From Bacillus sp. 2205SS5-2 (GTDB lineage Bacteria; Bacillota; Bacilli; Bacillales; Bacillaceae_K), in the NCBI RefSeq assembly GCF_037024155.1, contig NZ_JAYKTS010000008.1, positions 28,595-92,594 on the forward strand: 64,000 bases of DNA, given 5' to 3'. Positions 38,022 to 47,685 of this stretch are shown one piece after another. Position numbers and translations under genes: made by a program. The stretch's first letter is position 1. Every line of letters begins with the position of its first letter. A model generated the notes under the pieces. The model saw only the letters and a program-made list of their open reading frames with translations, was not told the origin of the DNA and searched no databases.

Positions 38022-38483
38022 TTATTCCTCACGATATTCCCACATCATTTCCCACTTTCCGTTCTCCTCAACGACATAGCATGTTTGCCCGATTGACAAA
38101 ACGCCAAATTGTGTTTGATCATACGTAAGGGTAACTGGAATTTTATACACAGTTGACAATGCCAGTTCTTCCTTTGTATACTTCCAATCTGTTAGCTTCA
38201 CCTTTTCGCCAACTGAAAGGGTGAAGGTGGTTGCCCCCATTTCATGCATAAACACATGGGCTTTTCGTTCAATATATTTGTCCTTTCCGAATTTGTCTTT
38301 CATGAAGGGATGAAATAATTCCCATGAGCTTCCGAAATCGCCAATTTCCTCATAACTATAAAACTTTTTCACAAATGACTCCGGTGTTTGCACGGCTTCT
38401 GTTCCGCAGCTTCGAAACAGGAAAATAGATACCCCTAACAAACAAACTAACCCTCCGATCAAAAATGCACCCGAACGGTTCAT
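38022..38483 (-). CDS. Membrane-anchored protein with a small NTF2-like extracytoplasmic domain
   Basis: 153 residues from the ATG at 38483 (GGAGAGGAG upstream). One N-terminal transmembrane segment, then PESFVKKFYSYEEIGDFGSS, MKDKFGKDKYIERK and an antiparallel-strand C-terminus ending WEMMWEYREE. The shape resembles NTF2-like/DUF4878-type domains of Bacillus lipoproteins. Function unknown. It lies at the end of the polysaccharide operon with an 84-base gap and may be independent. Confidence 0.6.
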   Translation of the reverse strand: MNRSGAFLIGGLVCLLGVSIFLFRSCGTEAVQTPESFVKKFYSYEEIGDFGSSWELFHPFMKDKFGKDKYIERKAHVFMHEMGATTFTLSVGEKVKLTDWKYTKEELALSTVYKIPVTLTYDQTQFGVLSIGQTCYVVEENGKWEMMWEYREE

Positions 38484-38567
38484 CTTCAATTCTCCTCTCC
38501 GTACAAGCTCATACCTCAATGATATGACTTGAGAAGAGAATTTATGAGGGATTGAAACAATTACCTC

Positions 38568-39785
38568 CTAAACGAGCGTCTCTTCTTTTACATTAATTAA
38601 ATCCTTTAATTCTTTTAAAAACCGTTGACATTTTTCTTCAGCAGCTTTTACAGAATTACACTGGAAAGTCACATATCCATAGTGATCTTGACCTGATCGT
38701 AAAGGAGTGACAGGATGATTTCCCTCTACTTTCATTGAAAATTGATAAGGCTGATAACGTTGTACAAGTTCTTCAACATTTCCTACTTCACTCACTACTC
38801 CATTCTTTTTAAAGTAGAGCACATCACACGAAGTCGGTTTTTGGCTATTTACTTCTTTAACTTCTATTCTTTGACCACTTGCAGCTTGGATAGCTAATGA
38901 AAGTAAATTAACTCCTGTCGAAGCTTCCACTAATTCAGGTAGTTTCGTTGCCCCCAACCTAGCTCCGATTTCAATAATAAAAGGTTCACCTGAAGAACTT
39001 AAAATAATGTCAACATTACAAGGACCATTTTCTACACCTAAGCTGGCCAGTGCTTTCGAACATTCTTGCTGGATTCTATTTACGGTCTTTTCATCTAGCT
39101 CTGAAGGCATCGAATGTCCAACAGGGCAAAGATTCTCCACATTATCGTTATGAACAAAGCAATAAATCATTTTCCCCTTATATGAAAAAGTCTGTGCCCC
39201 CATTTCGATTCCGTCCACAAAACCTTCAATTATTACTTTGCTTTTGTTGGAAAAAGATTTTGCTATTTCAAAAGCTTCGTCAACTTGTTCAATTGAAGTA
39301 ATTTTACTTACCCCTCTGCTCCCAGAGCTATCCACAGGCTTAATAATAAAGGCTCTTTCCAAGAGCTGTTGTTCAATTTCCGTTTTAATTGATTTAATAT
39401 CGTCATAACTATGAGCGACATAAAATGGTGGAGAGTGTACTTCACCTTTCAGAAACTGTTCTCTCATTTTATGCTTATCTGTCACGAGTTCTGCAATTCC
39501 TGTCCCTTGCTTAGGTAGATCTAATGCCTCATTTACATAACAGACGGTTGGAACTGCCAAGTCACTTGACATCGTAAAAGAGCCAATGACCTTGTAATCC
39601 TTGGCAATTTTAATCACACCATCCACATCTAATGTATCAACTTGTTCAAAGTAATCTCCCACCCTGCTGCCAATGCAATCAGGTTCACGATCGACAACCA
39701 ATACTTTAAAGCCCAATTCCTTTGCCTTTTCAATGGCGGGTAAGTGACCGACACTTCCACCAACAACTAAAAAAATATTCTTCAT
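38568..39785 (-). CDS. ATP-grasp ligase of the polysaccharide locus
   Basis: 405 residues, GGGGG before ATG. Pre-ATP-grasp Rossmann fold (IFLVVGGSVGHLPAIEKAKE), then ATP-grasp text: AFIIKPVDSSGSRGVSKI (nucleotide-binding Lys and Gly-loop), VIIEGFVDGIEMG and the Mg site in CNVDIILSSSGEPFIIEIGA. It belongs to the carbamoyl-phosphate-synthase/BtrJ-like ligases that form carboxylate-amine bonds. As the last gene of the cluster it could attach an amino acid or acyl acid to an amino sugar; substrate unknown. Confidence 0.8.
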   Translation of the reverse strand: MKNIFLVVGGSVGHLPAIEKAKELGFKVLVVDREPDCIGSRVGDYFEQVDTLDVDGVIKIAKDYKVIGSFTMSSDLAVPTVCYVNEALDLPKQGTGIAELVTDKHKMREQFLKGEVHSPPFYVAHSYDDIKSIKTEIEQQLLERAFIIKPVDSSGSRGVSKITSIEQVDEAFEIAKSFSNKSKVIIEGFVDGIEMGAQTFSYKGKMIYCFVHNDNVENLCPVGHSMPSELDEKTVNRIQQECSKALASLGVENGPCNVDIILSSSGEPFIIEIGARLGATKLPELVEASTGVNLLSLAIQAASGQRIEVKEVNSQKPTSCDVLYFKKNGVVSEVGNVEELVQRYQPYQFSMKVEGNHPVTPLRSGQDHYGYVTFQCNSVKAAEEKCQRFLKELKDLINVKEETLV

Positions 39786-39812
39786 TAGAATCCCCCTATA
39801 TACTTAATAATT

Positions 39813-40419
39813 CTAAGAAACTTGGCGACTACGATAAATATTTTCCATTTTAATAAGTTTGATTATGGTAAGGCAAATAATTTTCAAATCTAGCCATAGG
39901 CTGAAACGTTCGATATATTCAATGTCATATAGTATTTTGCGGTCCCAATTAATCGAGTTCCTTCCTCTCACTTGAGCCAAACCTGTTATCCCAGGCGAAA
40001 AATCAAATCTTCTTTTTTGAGGAGCAGGATATTCCTCATACATATATGGATAATAAGTTACAGGTGGTCTAGGACCTACAAAGCTCATTTCTCCTTTCAG
40101 TATGTTATAAAGCTGAGGAAGTTCGTCCAAGCTAAATTTTCTTAATACACTACCTATTTTAGTAATTCTTGTGTCGTTATTATCATGAAATATACCTGTT
40201 CCTATATTTTCTGCTCCTTGAACCATTGTTCTAAATTTATAAATATTAAATACTGTTCCGTTTTTTCCTAAACGAGGCTGTAGGAAAAATACTGGTCCAG
40301 AAGATGAACATTTCACTAAAACCGCCACGATTAAAAATAATGGTGAGAGTAACAGTAATAAGATACATCCGAAGACTATATCCGCTACCCTTTTGACATA
40401 AAATTGAAAGATAAGTCAT
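39813..40419 (-). pseudogene. Second initiating sugar transferase, frameshifted near its start
   Basis: From the ATG at 40419 (GGAGGG upstream) the protein opens MTYLSI. An extra T in a T4 run (complement of 40400-40403) shifts the frame; with three Ts it reads on as YVKRVADIVFGCILLLLLSP, the normal membrane start. The rest (39813-40395) is intact: GPVFFLQPRLGKNGTVFNI then YKFRTM, LDELPQLYNILKGEMSFVGP, PGITGLAQVRGRN. The family moves a sugar-1-phosphate onto undecaprenyl phosphate. It is homologous to the intact gene at 49572. A one-base sequencing error is possible. Confidence 0.75.
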
Positions 40420-40470
40420 CCCTCCAAATAGATTAATATCGTCCAGCATTGATTCACAAACTTGTACTAA

Positions 40471-41448
40471 TCAACTATCATTTTCAGGAGAAGAGTAGTA
40501 ATTATTATCACCTTTGTCTTCTATATAATCTAAGTCTAAATTAGTATAAAAGTAACTTCTTGCAGAGTCTGAAGTAAACTTTACCACTGGAGATGAATGC
40601 TGAAGAAGATGCTCATCCCATATGATTCCCTCGAAACGGTTATCCGTTCCTGTTACAGTAAGTATATTTTTGGTATTTTCAGATATTTGAATCTGAAGTC
40701 CCCTAAAATCATTTCCTGAGGCTTCGTTGTAACCAGTTCCTCCATCAATAACAATGCAATTCACACAATCTTCCAGCACAATATCAATAAATTGATTGCC
40801 GTTTACCCAGTTATACTCATCCTTTTTCGTTTTTCTGGCCTGCAACAAAATTCCTTTGTCAAAACCAATTATTTTAACTCGACCAATATGCATAAAACTA
40901 ATATAATCTCCTGCTTCTTCAGCATATAAGGCAAGCCCTGTTCCCTTGTTATTTCCACTCGTATTTAATAAGGTTACATTATTGATTTGTGTCTTATTCA
41001 TTGACCAGTGACGACCATTTCCGTGTATAGTAATGACATCCGATCCGAACTTTGGATTTACCACTTCAATCGTTCCATTTTGGATTGAAGCATCTTTTTC
41101 TAACATAAATCCATTTGTGTCTCCTTCAAGATAAACCGTCGTGTTCAACCCTAATTCTAAGGAAACACCTTCTCTTACAATAATAGTTGATGTAATCAAG
41201 TATTCACGGTTTCCTAAAAGTTTTACCACTCCATTAGTTGAGTCTTTGCTAGAATCTATCGCTTGTTGAATGGCTTGTGAATCATCTTTTAGATCATATC
41301 CATCTGCTCCAAATTGTTCTGGGCTTATATATTCTGCATTAGAATCCTTATTAGCAATAATTGGTTTATCTTTTATAAAGAATAGATAGACCAATAGTAG
41401 AAAACCTGACACTATTAAAATGACTACGTACTGTCTAATTGTATACAT
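40471..41448 (-). CDS. Membrane-anchored right-handed beta-helix (pectate-lyase-like) protein
   Basis: About 325 residues. I prefer the ATG at 41448 (GGAAGGTGG is 13 bases upstream); a GTG at 41472 is possible. A transmembrane segment (YVVILIVSGFLLLVYLFF) is followed by a parallel beta-helix domain opening EQFGADGYDLKDDSQAIQQA, typical of GH28/pectate-lyase-like proteins, with rungs through LLNTSGNNKGTGLALY and NQFIDIVLEDCVNCIVIDGG. Probably a surface polysaccharide-modifying or -binding protein; I see no confirmed catalytic set. A paralogue without the membrane segment lies at 59002. Confidence 0.75.
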   Translation of the reverse strand: MYTIRQYVVILIVSGFLLLVYLFFIKDKPIIANKDSNAEYISPEQFGADGYDLKDDSQAIQQAIDSSKDSTNGVVKLLGNREYLITSTIIVREGVSLELGLNTTVYLEGDTNGFMLEKDASIQNGTIEVVNPKFGSDVITIHGNGRHWSMNKTQINNVTLLNTSGNNKGTGLALYAEEAGDYISFMHIGRVKIIGFDKGILLQARKTKKDEYNWVNGNQFIDIVLEDCVNCIVIDGGTGYNEASGNDFRGLQIQISENTKNILTVTGTDNRFEGIIWDEHLLQHSSPVVKFTSDSARSYFYTNLDLDYIEDKGDNNYYSSPENDS

Positions 41449-41520
41449 TGTATTAAAAATGCCACCTTCCACTTCAAATTCTACATAGATTTATTCTTGT
41501 TTTTACTAGGTTGCTCTCTG

Positions 41521-42630
41521 CTACTTCGCTCTTGCTTGGACATAATTTTGCTTAGGATCAAATAGAAGTTTTTCTTTTTTCATCCCGATCCCAATCCGGC
41601 CGGAAACATATTTTCCAAACGGTAATTTATTTAGTACATACGTAGAAATCATGGAAAGCAAAGTACTTCCAGTGACGTAAAGAAGGAATTCCACTGCGGG
41701 TGAAAATGTATAGGAAATGATTGAAAAAACCATATACATAACTGCTAAATAAAACGGGTGAAATAAATAAATTCCGAAAGAATACTGACTGATTACTATG
41801 AAGAATCTGGGGATATTTTTCATTTGATTTGCTGCGTAATATAACAATAAGATGAGGCTAGTTGAGTAGAAGACCATATCTACCCTTTTAGATGAAATCA
41901 CTTCAATCCATCCTAGACGATCTATCGTTAGGCTAATGATCGCGAATAGGATTGGTGTAATTAATATCCATTTGGCAGATTTTTTTAATGATGTAATAAA
42001 CTCTTCATAATAAACTCCACAATAATAAGCTAAGGTGAAATAAAAGAGCCAACCAGGAAATGGTATCCAGTAAAATGTTTCCCAAATATACTCCCAAATA
42101 GGTGTTGGAAGTGGATTCGTAAAGTTGAAAAACCCTAAATATGCAAGAGTAGTTAAGAGTGAGAGTCCAATCATTAAAACAGGGTTTGCTTTTTTCAGCA
42201 ATTTATGAAAAAAATAATGGAGCAAATAAAATTGAAAAATGACTAGAATAAAATATCCATGATAATCACCTAGTATTAAATGCTTCCATAAGAATGTTAG
42301 AAATAATGTAACCACATGCCCTTCTGAGCCTAAAGATTCCTGTATAGCCTTTGCTAACGCATAAAATGTTCCAAAGAATAGAAAGGGCAGAAGCACGTAT
42401 TTAATTCGCTTCCCCCAAAAAGTGGACGGGAGTTCCTCACGATAGGTTTTGGCAAGAATAAATTCTGATATAAAGATAAATATCGGCGTACTACAAACAA
42501 GTAATAATTTCACAAGGCTAATTATTACTGAAGATCCCTCAGGAAACACTCGATCAACTGAATGTAGGATCACAATTCCCAAACAAGCTACACTTCTCAT
42601 TAGGAAGATTTCGTTCACCATCTTATTCAA
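41521..42630 (-). CDS. Acyltransferase-3 family membrane O-acyltransferase
   Basis: 369 residues from the TTG at 42630, nine bases after AAGGAGG. It opens NKMVNEIFLMRSVACLGIVI with LHS, the conserved Arg/His of the family, and has about ten transmembrane segments, including GIYLFHPFY near the end. These proteins add acetyl or succinyl groups to polysaccharides (IcaC/OatA relatives). In this operon it most likely decorates the exopolysaccharide. Confidence 0.85.
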   Translation of the reverse strand: MNKMVNEIFLMRSVACLGIVILHSVDRVFPEGSSVIISLVKLLLVCSTPIFIFISEFILAKTYREELPSTFWGKRIKYVLLPFLFFGTFYALAKAIQESLGSEGHVVTLFLTFLWKHLILGDYHGYFILVIFQFYLLHYFFHKLLKKANPVLMIGLSLLTTLAYLGFFNFTNPLPTPIWEYIWETFYWIPFPGWLFYFTLAYYCGVYYEEFITSLKKSAKWILITPILFAIISLTIDRLGWIEVISSKRVDMVFYSTSLILLLYYAANQMKNIPRFFIVISQYSFGIYLFHPFYLAVMYMVFSIISYTFSPAVEFLLYVTGSTLLSMISTYVLNKLPFGKYVSGRIGIGMKKEKLLFDPKQNYVQARAK

Positions 42631-42655
42631 TGTTGTTTTCCTCCTTCTCATCCCA

Positions 42656-43270
42656 TCAATTCTCTAAAAAACGTTCAAACATTGCGTAGATGATTTTTTT
42701 CGCTACCCCACCATGTATCCCAAAACTATTTCCAACCATCTTTATATACTCAGTTCCAGTAATAAGAAGCCCTTTTTTGCTTGTCCACCAAAAATATGAT
42801 TGATAAAAACTATCACTTGATACAAAATTCAAAGTAATATCGCTACCTCGATATTCTTTCTCAAAGAGAAGTTTCGTTCTTCTCATATGGTAATTTGAAG
42901 TTACAATTATTGCCGATCTTAGTTCTTGCTCCTTCATCATTTCTTTTGTATAAGTAGCATTGTCTTGAGTACTGATCGAAGCCCACTCCAACAGGAGCTG
43001 ATCACGATCCACCCACTTTTTTATGTGAGACAACCATCCTTTTTCACCTGCATTTGATAACAGTATAAGGGGAGCATAATTTTGCTGATATAGACTAATA
43101 GCTTTTTCCAACCTTCCTTCATCTCCGCTTAAGACAATGATAACGTCTGACTTCCGTGGCACTTCGCTGTATGTTAAAAAATTCCCAGGTACTAAGCAAA
43201 TTAGCAAAAGGAATAGTAAAAAAATGCATAGTATTTTTTTATACCTTCCTAAGCAAAGATTAATAGACAT
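42656..43270 (-). CDS. YdcF/SanA-like DUF218 membrane protein
   Basis: 204 residues from the ATG at 43270. One transmembrane segment near the N-terminus, then DVIIVLSGDEGRLEKAISLY, LILLSNAGE, STQDNATYTKEMM and AIIVTSNYHMRRTKLLF, all DUF218 signatures. Members occur in envelope polysaccharide pathways (ElyC, SanA) but have no settled reaction. It starts just after the upstream glycosyltransferase stop, so it is cotranscribed. Confidence 0.85.
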   Translation of the reverse strand: MSINLCLGRYKKILCIFLLFLLLICLVPGNFLTYSEVPRKSDVIIVLSGDEGRLEKAISLYQQNYAPLILLSNAGEKGWLSHIKKWVDRDQLLLEWASISTQDNATYTKEMMKEQELRSAIIVTSNYHMRRTKLLFEKEYRGSDITLNFVSSDSFYQSYFWWTSKKGLLITGTEYIKMVGNSFGIHGGVAKKIIYAMFERFLEN

Positions 43271-43287
43271 CCTCGCTACCACCCGAA

Positions 43288-44514
43288 TCAGCCACTAACA
43301 TCTCTAACCAATTGATAGATTGATTGATAGGTGTATCGACGATCAAAATAACCTTCAGCCACCTTCCTAGAGTTATTACCATATAGTTTTCGTGAAATTT
43401 CATTATGATATAGCTCTTCAATAAGGGTAGCAAGCTTTATATAATCTCCTGGCAAATAGCTTTCTCCTAGCTGATATTGAGAAATCATTTTCTTAAATTC
43501 TTCATTTTGACTAGAATTTAATATTGGTAGCCCCGCAGAAAGATAGTCTCCAATTTTATTCGTTATACTTTGTTGAGCACCTCTCGAGATAGCATTTGCT
43601 GCAATATCAGATTGTGAAAGGAGGGGAACCATATCTTGATAAGATAAATGCCCTAAAAAATCAACAGGTGCTTCTAATGTTTGGGCTAGTAGTTCAAATT
43701 TTGATTTATGTGGGCCAGATCCCATAATTTTAAAACGTATATCTTTTATTCCTTTGTTTTTTAAATGTGCTACCGCTTTAATAACCGTTTCAATATCATA
43801 GCTGTAACTCAATGTACCAATATAAGTTATCCAAAACGTGTTTTTTTCTACAACATTCTTCCTTTTCGTATCATCAAAATAGCCTAGATCTGTTCCAATA
43901 TAAACAGGCAAGTACATTTTTGCATATTTATTGACCATCTCCACTCTATCTACATAACTTTGTGAAACCCCCACCACATAATCTGCTAATTTATAGATCT
44001 TGTTTGCATAAAGAGTCAAAGGAAGTAACATTACGTTAGTAATCTTCTCTGGAAGCGGAACTGCCGTCTTAATAGCTTCTGGCCAAACATCTTGAATATC
44101 TAGTACAAAAGGAATTTTCTCTCGTTTAGCATATCGGCCTACCTCAAGCGCGGATTCCATCATTGGATATGCACAATATAAAAGATCTGGTTTTTGTTTT
44201 AATGTCTTTAAGTAAGCTTTTAAATTTCTCGCAAAATGACGATGGCTTAAAACTCTTCCGATTCCTATATTTTTCTTGTATCCTCTCTCTCCCATGAGCT
44301 CAACATTATAGTTCACCTTTTCCGACATATCCTTTACTACATCCTCATTTCTAAATTTCTTGGTTTGATGTCTAAAATTACTTGTCACTAACGTAACCTT
44401 ATGGCCCTGCTCTGAGAGTTTTCGCGCAATATACTCGAAGCGGTTGAATCCTTTTTCTCCTCGTAAGATTGTAAAAGGTGCTACTAATATAATTTTTTTA
44501 GGGGTGTCCTTCAT
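43288..44514 (-). CDS. GT4 glycosyltransferase (WbuB-like)
   Basis: 408 residues. The N-terminal GT-B half has GFNRFEYIARKLSEQGHKVT, VLDIQDVWPEAI and YVVGVSQSYVDR. The C-terminal half has YIGTLSYSYDIETVIKAV, KIMGSGPHKSKFE and a late ISNKIGDYLSAGLP-like nucleotide-sugar region. This is the architecture of retaining GT4 enzymes that act on undecaprenyl-linked amino sugars. Donor and acceptor are unknown. Confidence 0.88.
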   Translation of the reverse strand: MKDTPKKIILVAPFTILRGEKGFNRFEYIARKLSEQGHKVTLVTSNFRHQTKKFRNEDVVKDMSEKVNYNVELMGERGYKKNIGIGRVLSHRHFARNLKAYLKTLKQKPDLLYCAYPMMESALEVGRYAKREKIPFVLDIQDVWPEAIKTAVPLPEKITNVMLLPLTLYANKIYKLADYVVGVSQSYVDRVEMVNKYAKMYLPVYIGTDLGYFDDTKRKNVVEKNTFWITYIGTLSYSYDIETVIKAVAHLKNKGIKDIRFKIMGSGPHKSKFELLAQTLEAPVDFLGHLSYQDMVPLLSQSDIAANAISRGAQQSITNKIGDYLSAGLPILNSSQNEEFKKMISQYQLGESYLPGDYIKLATLIEELYHNEISRKLYGNNSRKVAEGYFDRRYTYQSIYQLVRDVSG

Positions 44515-44541
44515 ATTAATTCACTTCCTTTCTCTAAATCA

Positions 44542-46365
44542 TTAACTTACAACTGTTTTTGGAATAAGCTGTTCTGGGTTTTTCGCAATTTCTAATAGAG
44601 ATCTTCGCAAGGAATTTTCATCCATTTCCTCAAAGTTTTTAATTTGCTCTAGAACTGCATAAGTATTTATATCTAGAGATTTCCCAACATAGATTTTTGG
44701 GTGTACTTGTTGAGTTTCTTCCTCTCCATCATTTAATAATTCTTCGTATAACTTTTCGCCAGGTCTCATCCCCGTATAAGTAATGCCCACTTCTTCTTCT
44801 GTAAGGCCGCTTAATTTAATCAAGTTCTTTGCTAGATCTACAATTCTCACAGGTTCCCCCATATCTAAAACAAAAATCTCTCCACCCTTTGCTAAAGCAG
44901 CCGCTTGTAAAACGAGCCTTGACGCTTCTGGAATGGTCATAAAAAAGCGCTCCATGTCCGGATGTGTCACGGTTACAGGTCCACCTTTCATAATTTGCTT
45001 CTTAAATAGTGGAATGACACTCCCTCGGCTCCCAAGTACATTACCAAAACGAACCGCAACAAATCTGGTTACACTGTGTTGATCTAAGTTTTGAACTATC
45101 ATTTCTGCGATGCGTTTGGATGCACCCATGACACTTGTAGGATTAACAGCTTTATCTGTTGAAATCATCACAAAAATTTCTACTTCAGCAGCATCAGCGG
45201 CTTCGGCTACATTCTTTGTACCAAAAATATTATTTGACACTGCTTCATCAGGGTTTCGTTCCATCAGTGGAACGTGCTTATGAGCAGCTGCATGAAAAAC
45301 AGCCGTTGGTTTATATTTTTTCATTATGGTAAACATCTTATCTCGATCTCTAACATCTGCAATTTCTGTAACTATGTTTATTCCTTTACTTTGAAGAGCT
45401 CTCAATTCCATCTCTATTGAATAGATACTGTTTTCTCCTCTTCCTAACAGGACGAGTTGTGCAGGATGGAATGCTGAAATTTGACGACAGATTTCAGAAC
45501 CAATCGATCCTCCTGCCCCAGTTATCACTACGACACCTCCTGAAATATACTTTTGTATAGAGTAGGTATCTAGTTCTATTGGTTCTCTCCCTAGTAAGTC
45601 GCTTACATCTACTTCTTTTATTTCATTTACTGCTATTTTTCCAGTAACTAAGTCTTCAAACATTGGTAGCATCTGAGTAGTTTTATTTGTTTGTTGACAC
45701 ATCGTATATATTTCATTTAGCTGCTTTTTATTCAATGAAGGTATGGCGATGACGATATTTTCAATATTTAATTGATCTACCTTTTCCTTAAGTACATTCA
45801 TCCCACCTACAACCGGAATGCATTGAATATCAAGATGTTGCTTTCTTTTATCGTCATCGATGAATGCAACCGGATACAGTTCGCACTCTTGACTCTGCCT
45901 TAATTGCCTAGCAACTAATGTCCCCGCTGATCCAGCGCCAATAATAAGTGTGCGCTTTTTTCTCGTTGTATTTTGGTGTTTTACCTCTTTCATTACTAGT
46001 CTCCACGAAACTCTCGAAGCGCTTATGAGTATAACTTGAAGCATCCATGTAGAAATGAGAACTCTGAAATATACGTCGTCAGATACCAGCCATTGAAAGC
46101 CCATCACAAAAATGATTGAAAGACTAACCGACTTAATAATAATAAGTATTTCATCTAAACTGGCATATTCCCAGGCACGCTTATACAGTTTATAAAAGGT
46201 TGCCAGAATAAGATGTGAAAGAACCAACAATCCAGATAGAATAAATAATGATAGAGTGAAAATCGGTGAATTTGGGAATAACAACAGTGTACTCAAATAG
46301 ATCGATATGAAGATAATTAGTGTATCAATTGCTACTAAAGACCAAAGACGATTGGTTTTACTCAA
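44542..46365 (-). CDS. epsC: EpsC/CapD-type UDP-GlcNAc 4,6-dehydratase, membrane-bound
   Basis: 607 residues from the TTG at 46365, nine bases after AAAGGAG (longer frames start inside the site). Four N-terminal transmembrane segments, a CoA-binding-like Rossmann domain (IIGAGSAGTLVARQL), then the SDR domain with VVITGAGGSIGSEICRQI, ISTDKAVNPTSVMGASKRIA (the Tyr replaced by Met as in PglF/CapD enzymes) and PVTVTHPDMERFFMTIPEAS. It makes the 4-keto-6-deoxy sugar nucleotide that feeds the EpsN-type aminotransferase just upstream in the operon. Confidence 0.93.
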   Translation of the reverse strand: MSKTNRLWSLVAIDTLIIFISIYLSTLLLFPNSPIFTLSLFILSGLLVLSHLILATFYKLYKRAWEYASLDEILIIIKSVSLSIIFVMGFQWLVSDDVYFRVLISTWMLQVILISASRVSWRLVMKEVKHQNTTRKKRTLIIGAGSAGTLVARQLRQSQECELYPVAFIDDDKRKQHLDIQCIPVVGGMNVLKEKVDQLNIENIVIAIPSLNKKQLNEIYTMCQQTNKTTQMLPMFEDLVTGKIAVNEIKEVDVSDLLGREPIELDTYSIQKYISGGVVVITGAGGSIGSEICRQISAFHPAQLVLLGRGENSIYSIEMELRALQSKGINIVTEIADVRDRDKMFTIMKKYKPTAVFHAAAHKHVPLMERNPDEAVSNNIFGTKNVAEAADAAEVEIFVMISTDKAVNPTSVMGASKRIAEMIVQNLDQHSVTRFVAVRFGNVLGSRGSVIPLFKKQIMKGGPVTVTHPDMERFFMTIPEASRLVLQAAALAKGGEIFVLDMGEPVRIVDLAKNLIKLSGLTEEEVGITYTGMRPGEKLYEELLNDGEEETQQVHPKIYVGKSLDINTYAVLEQIKNFEEMDENSLRRSLLEIAKNPEQLIPKTVVS

Positions 46366-46464
46366 AATTAACAACTCCTTTCCTGAATTTCTACTATCAA
46401 AAGTGAGTGGTTGCGATACACAATTAAATTCTTTATAAAATGTAATAATTCTTTATATAGAACA

Positions 46465-47652
46465 TCAAGGCATTAAAAATAACTCTCTCTCTTCTTCTTT
46501 ATTCAGGGAGATAAATCGTTTTATACATGCTATTACCCTAGTTATATCTAGCTCATCCATATTTGTCCCTGACGGAAGACAGATTCCTGTTTGAAATAGT
46601 TTTTCTGAAATACTCCCCTTCTCATCATGAGGGAAAAATGCGCATTGCTCTAGGAGTGGTTGAAGATGTAATGGTTTCCAGATGGGACGCGATTCAATAT
46701 TCTCTTCTTTTAGAAATTCAATAAGAGCCCTTGGTGTAATACCCAACAAATCTGTATCAATAGTCATGCTTGTTAACCACCGATTATGTTTTACATCTGG
46801 AGATTCTTTCATCATGTTAATCCCTTTTATCTCACCTAATTCTTGTTCATATCGACAAAAAATCCACCGTTTTGCTTCCACTCTTTCTTCGATTACTTCC
46901 ATTTGTGATCTTCCAATACCTGCTAAAATATTACTCATTCGATAATTATATCCTATTTGACTATGCTGATAGTGGAGCGCAGGATCCTTAGCCTGTGTGG
47001 CTAAAAATTTCGCTCTTTCCATTGCTTCCTTATCATTTGAAACGAGCATTCCACCACCTGAAGTTGTTATGATTTTATTTCCATTAAATGAATAGATTCC
47101 GTACTTTCCAAACGTTCCACTCTTTCTTCCCTTATATTCTGCGCCCAGCGATTCAGCTGCGTCTTCGATAATCGGCACATCATACTGATTACAAAGAGCA
47201 ATAATTTCATCCATGTTTGCACTATGACCATAAAGGTTTACTACAATGACAGCTTTGGGCAGTTTATGATTTTTGACTGCTTCAATAAATGCTTTTTTCA
47301 ATGCTTTCGGGCTCATATTCCACGTTTCTTCATCTGAATCGATTAATACGGGAATTCCCTTTTCATATAAAATGGGATTTACACTTGCGACAAAGGTCAG
47401 AGTTGAACAGAAGACTATATCGCCTGGTGCGACATTACAAAGTTTTAGTGCTAAGTGAATGGCTGCTGTTCCGGAATTTAAAGCTAATGCATGATCAACC
47501 CCAACGTATTTGGCGACACATTTTTCAAATTCATCTACGTTAGGACCTAGAGGAGCAACCCAATTCGTATCAAACGCTTGGTCAATATATTTTCGCTCGT
47601 TTCCTGTCATATGAGGAGCTGAAAGATAGATTTTCTTTTCTGTCAAAATCAT
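46465..47652 (-). CDS. epsN: DegT/DnrJ/EryC1 sugar-nucleotide aminotransferase (EpsN-like)
   Basis: 395 residues. PLP-binding features: ALNSGTAAIHLALKL, IIEDAAESLGAEY and the lysine in YSFNGNKIITTSGGGML. The N-terminus YLSAPHMTGNERKYIDQAFD is typical of EpsN/PglE enzymes that aminate C4 of UDP-4-keto-6-deoxy-GlcNAc. With epsC and the GNAT gene at 48752 it forms a plausible UDP-diacetamido-trideoxyhexose pathway. Confidence 0.9.
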   Translation of the reverse strand: MILTEKKIYLSAPHMTGNERKYIDQAFDTNWVAPLGPNVDEFEKCVAKYVGVDHALALNSGTAAIHLALKLCNVAPGDIVFCSTLTFVASVNPILYEKGIPVLIDSDEETWNMSPKALKKAFIEAVKNHKLPKAVIVVNLYGHSANMDEIIALCNQYDVPIIEDAAESLGAEYKGRKSGTFGKYGIYSFNGNKIITTSGGGMLVSNDKEAMERAKFLATQAKDPALHYQHSQIGYNYRMSNILAGIGRSQMEVIEERVEAKRWIFCRYEQELGEIKGINMMKESPDVKHNRWLTSMTIDTDLLGITPRALIEFLKEENIESRPIWKPLHLQPLLEQCAFFPHDEKGSISEKLFQTGICLPSGTNMDELDITRVIACIKRFISLNKEEERELFLMP

Positions 47653-47685
47653 TCACGTTCACCTCTTCTTTAATAGTTTGGTAAA